Below are positions 62,131 to 64,000 of a stretch of DNA of 64,000 nt, one piece after another. The first letter of the stretch is position 1, and each line of letters begins with the position of its first letter. Location: contig BGZK01001204.1 of the NCBI GenBank assembly GCA_005406025.1, forward strand, positions 1 to 64,000, written 5' to 3'. The notes beneath the pieces are model-generated. The model was not told the origin of the DNA. It was given only the letters and a program-made list of their open reading frames with translations, and did no database searches. Source of the stretch: Eumeta japonica. Lineage: Eukaryota; Arthropoda; Insecta; Lepidoptera; Psychidae. Both the position numbers and the translations under genes were made by a program.

Positions 62131-62494
62131 CGATTATTTGTAGTGTCAATATAAAATCTGGACTATATTACTCGATAGTGTAGATTTTTATGAGTAAAAG
62201 AATTATTACTATCAGAAATACGAAGATGAAGCAAAATTTTCTTTTGTGATAACTTCTCGTTTGTGCGTACAACATATAGCTAGTTACATAATAATTAAAC
62301 CAAGTTTAAGCATACAATAAAAAGCAAACAAAACACACATGGAGGTTTAGATTTTTTTATAGAACATTCCATTCGTCATTATTCTTTAAGGCTACTTTCC
62401 CAAAAATAATACATATTGTTGTATTTTATTTGTAATAATCAGCTAAAATTTAAGTATTTATACGGATGAACATAAATTCAAATCTAATTTCAGA

Positions 62495-62900
62495 TCAATT
62501 ATCAAATTCCAACCTTGGGATGGCCCCAATTCTGAAACACTTTTCTATAGGTACTTTCTAAACAGCTCTTACAATTGGGTAAACATATAGCTTCCACTTA
62601 AGATACCAGATCAAACCTTAGTCTCGCCCCGCATCCACTATATAAATGGCCGCTTACATTTTTGTCTCGATGGGTACGAAATAAATTATTATTTTCCATC
62701 CCCTATCAAATTCCACGCCTATTCTGATCCTGCAAGCGGTGGGTAGTATCTGCAACAGCGTGAATACAATAAACTGCCACTTAAGATCTAGAATCAAACC
62801 CTCGATCAAATTCTGTTTTTATTAGCAGTTGTCTACGCTTTTAATAGAATGAATATGGAATGTTTTTAATTTCCCTTATTAAATTCCACCTCTATTCTAT
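62495..62900 (+). repeat. short tandem repeat, unit about 170-200 bp
   Basis: 'atcaaattcca' or 'attaaattcca' recurs near 62500, 62705 and 62877. '-ccacttaagat--agatcaaacc' recurs near 62595 and 62777. Copies are clearly diverged. Confidence 0.6.
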
Positions 62901-63600
62901 CTAACTATCTATTATTTATCTGCGTGATTGTGGAACTAATTCTTAAGTTCGATCGCCATCCCTAGACCGATCTCATTACATGTCTCTAATATTTCTACGG
63001 AGGAGTTGGAAAAGAAGAAAAGTTTAAAGAACATCGAGGAAACCATTACTTCATTTTATATATGTAGTGTTACGATATTAATTGAAGTAAATCGTTTTAA
63101 AGAATTAATATTCATATGCATATTGTAATATAATAGAATTTGTAATTAACTGGATGACAGGTTGGTTTGAATATTATAAAAATATTTATAAGCAAGATAA
63201 AGAAAATAATTGAAAGGAAACATCTCGAGACAGAGTTAAAGTATGGATTTCGGAACAGTCAGACTAGAAAAGTATTAAATTGTAAGTGTGTATTTTCTTT
63301 AGAAGGACAAGAGTGTAAAAAGCCGAGTTAAAGCAAAATAAGAATCTTCAAGCTCGCAGTAACTATTTTTATTAGCGGTTCTTCTGGTTTCATTAGTTTT
63401 TGATTGGTGCCCAACAATTTGGATCATTAAAACATCGTCAGTGATCCAATGATCTCTTATAATCTAGATCAATTTACAGTCCTTACCACAACCGATCTCT
63501 ATCGTTTATAATGAAAGGAATATTTTCAGGAATTATAACACCCAATACCGGCCACCTATGTTTTACCATCATTTACGTTTCATAACATTTACATCTACAT
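62900..63600. other. AT-rich sequence, nothing recognised
   Basis: No coding, repeat or splice signal stands out. Confidence 0.5.
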
Positions 63601-63880
63601 TCTAAGATTATCATGCCCAACTATTGGCGGACGAGCGCAGTACATTTCGTGTGCAACTTTCTGCTGCACACATTGAAATTACCTCAAAACACATGGAAGG
63701 ACTCCCATCACTAGTGTTTCAGAACGAATGCGACATTGGGGTTTTGAAGAAAGGAGTGATGCATTTTAAAAAAGACGAAACGCGTCGGCCATTCTCTCGG
63801 TATCGGAGGTGTACGTGGGTGGCGGTGATTACTTAAGAAGTATGCCGTATGTGATTGTCCGCCTCCTCTACTGAAAAAGT
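63600..63880 (+). repeat. probable dispersed repeat with a short open frame
   Basis: The 3' text 'ggtggcggtgattactta' and 'gccgtatgtgattgtccgcc' resembles the common lepidopteran 'gattacttaccatcaggtgg...cgtatgctcgtctgcc' repeat end (recalled). The preceding 70-codon frame (63624-63836) is better explained as part of this repeat than as a gene. Confidence 0.4.
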
Positions 63881-64000
63881 ATGATTCCTTTTCTTCTCTT
63901 TCAGGTTTGCAATTTAACAAACTGCCATAATTAATACTAGATGGTTCGGCATACGTTAAAAGAAAAATAGCATGAAGTTGCAGAATTTATAATTTAAAAA

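Noticed and set aside
1..64000. CRISPR arrays, operons, prophage or bacterial defence systems
   Set aside because: The window is animal nuclear DNA with spliced exons; the repeats found are satellites and transposons, with no cas-like or phage gene.

Overview
This window looks like the genome of a moth or butterfly (Lepidoptera). It is AT-rich and intron-rich, and it carries lepidopteran-type repeats: tails ending in 'cggaaccctaaaaa', GACGGACAGACGG blocks, tRNA-derived SINEs, jockey-like LINE pieces and a dead mariner. No bacterial, viral or organellar gene is visible. The species assignment is inference from repeat style and from the one recognisable gene.

The one gene I can assemble with confidence is the 5' (N-terminal) part of eyes absent (eya) on the minus strand, from the start codon at 41247 to the left edge. 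Six coding exons are visible, in transcript order: 41247-41170, 19221-19175, 4990-4644, 3011-2860, 2148-2050 and 436-290. They encode about 290 residues of the Pro/Ser/Thr/Tyr/Gly-rich transactivation half. The catalytic HAD-phosphatase Eya domain must lie beyond position 1. Splice phases agree at every junction except exon 4 to exon 5, where exon 4 ends in an in-frame TAG and is one base too long. Introns 1 and 2 are very long (about 21.9 and 14.2 kb), which fits a developmental regulator with intronic control elements.

Layout: 1-5000, four eya exons with short introns; 5.0-19.2 kb, intron 2 with a Ty3/gypsy remnant, a SINE and other repeats; 19.2-41.2 kb, intron 1 with a LINE fragment, MITEs, palindromes and a 5-kb block of diverged tandem repeats that contains a 118-bp GC-rich minisatellite (32.8-33.5 kb); 41.2-64 kb, the 5' flank of eya, mostly repeats (a mariner pseudogene at 52.4-53.1 kb, a LINE remnant at 58.2-58.9 kb, SINE and LINE tails). 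A few unproven exon-like segments lie here, at 48.5, 51.8, 53.5 and 56.6 kb.

Eya acts in the nucleus with Six-family homeoproteins (Sine oculis) and Dachshund in the retinal determination network. No partner gene is present here, so no multi-gene system can be claimed. The points most worth following are the exon 4 stop, the phase-matched candidate microexon at 36.77 kb, the isolated strong donor at 18.08 kb, the perfect palindromes, and the 31-36 kb repeat block flanked by a 25-bp direct repeat.
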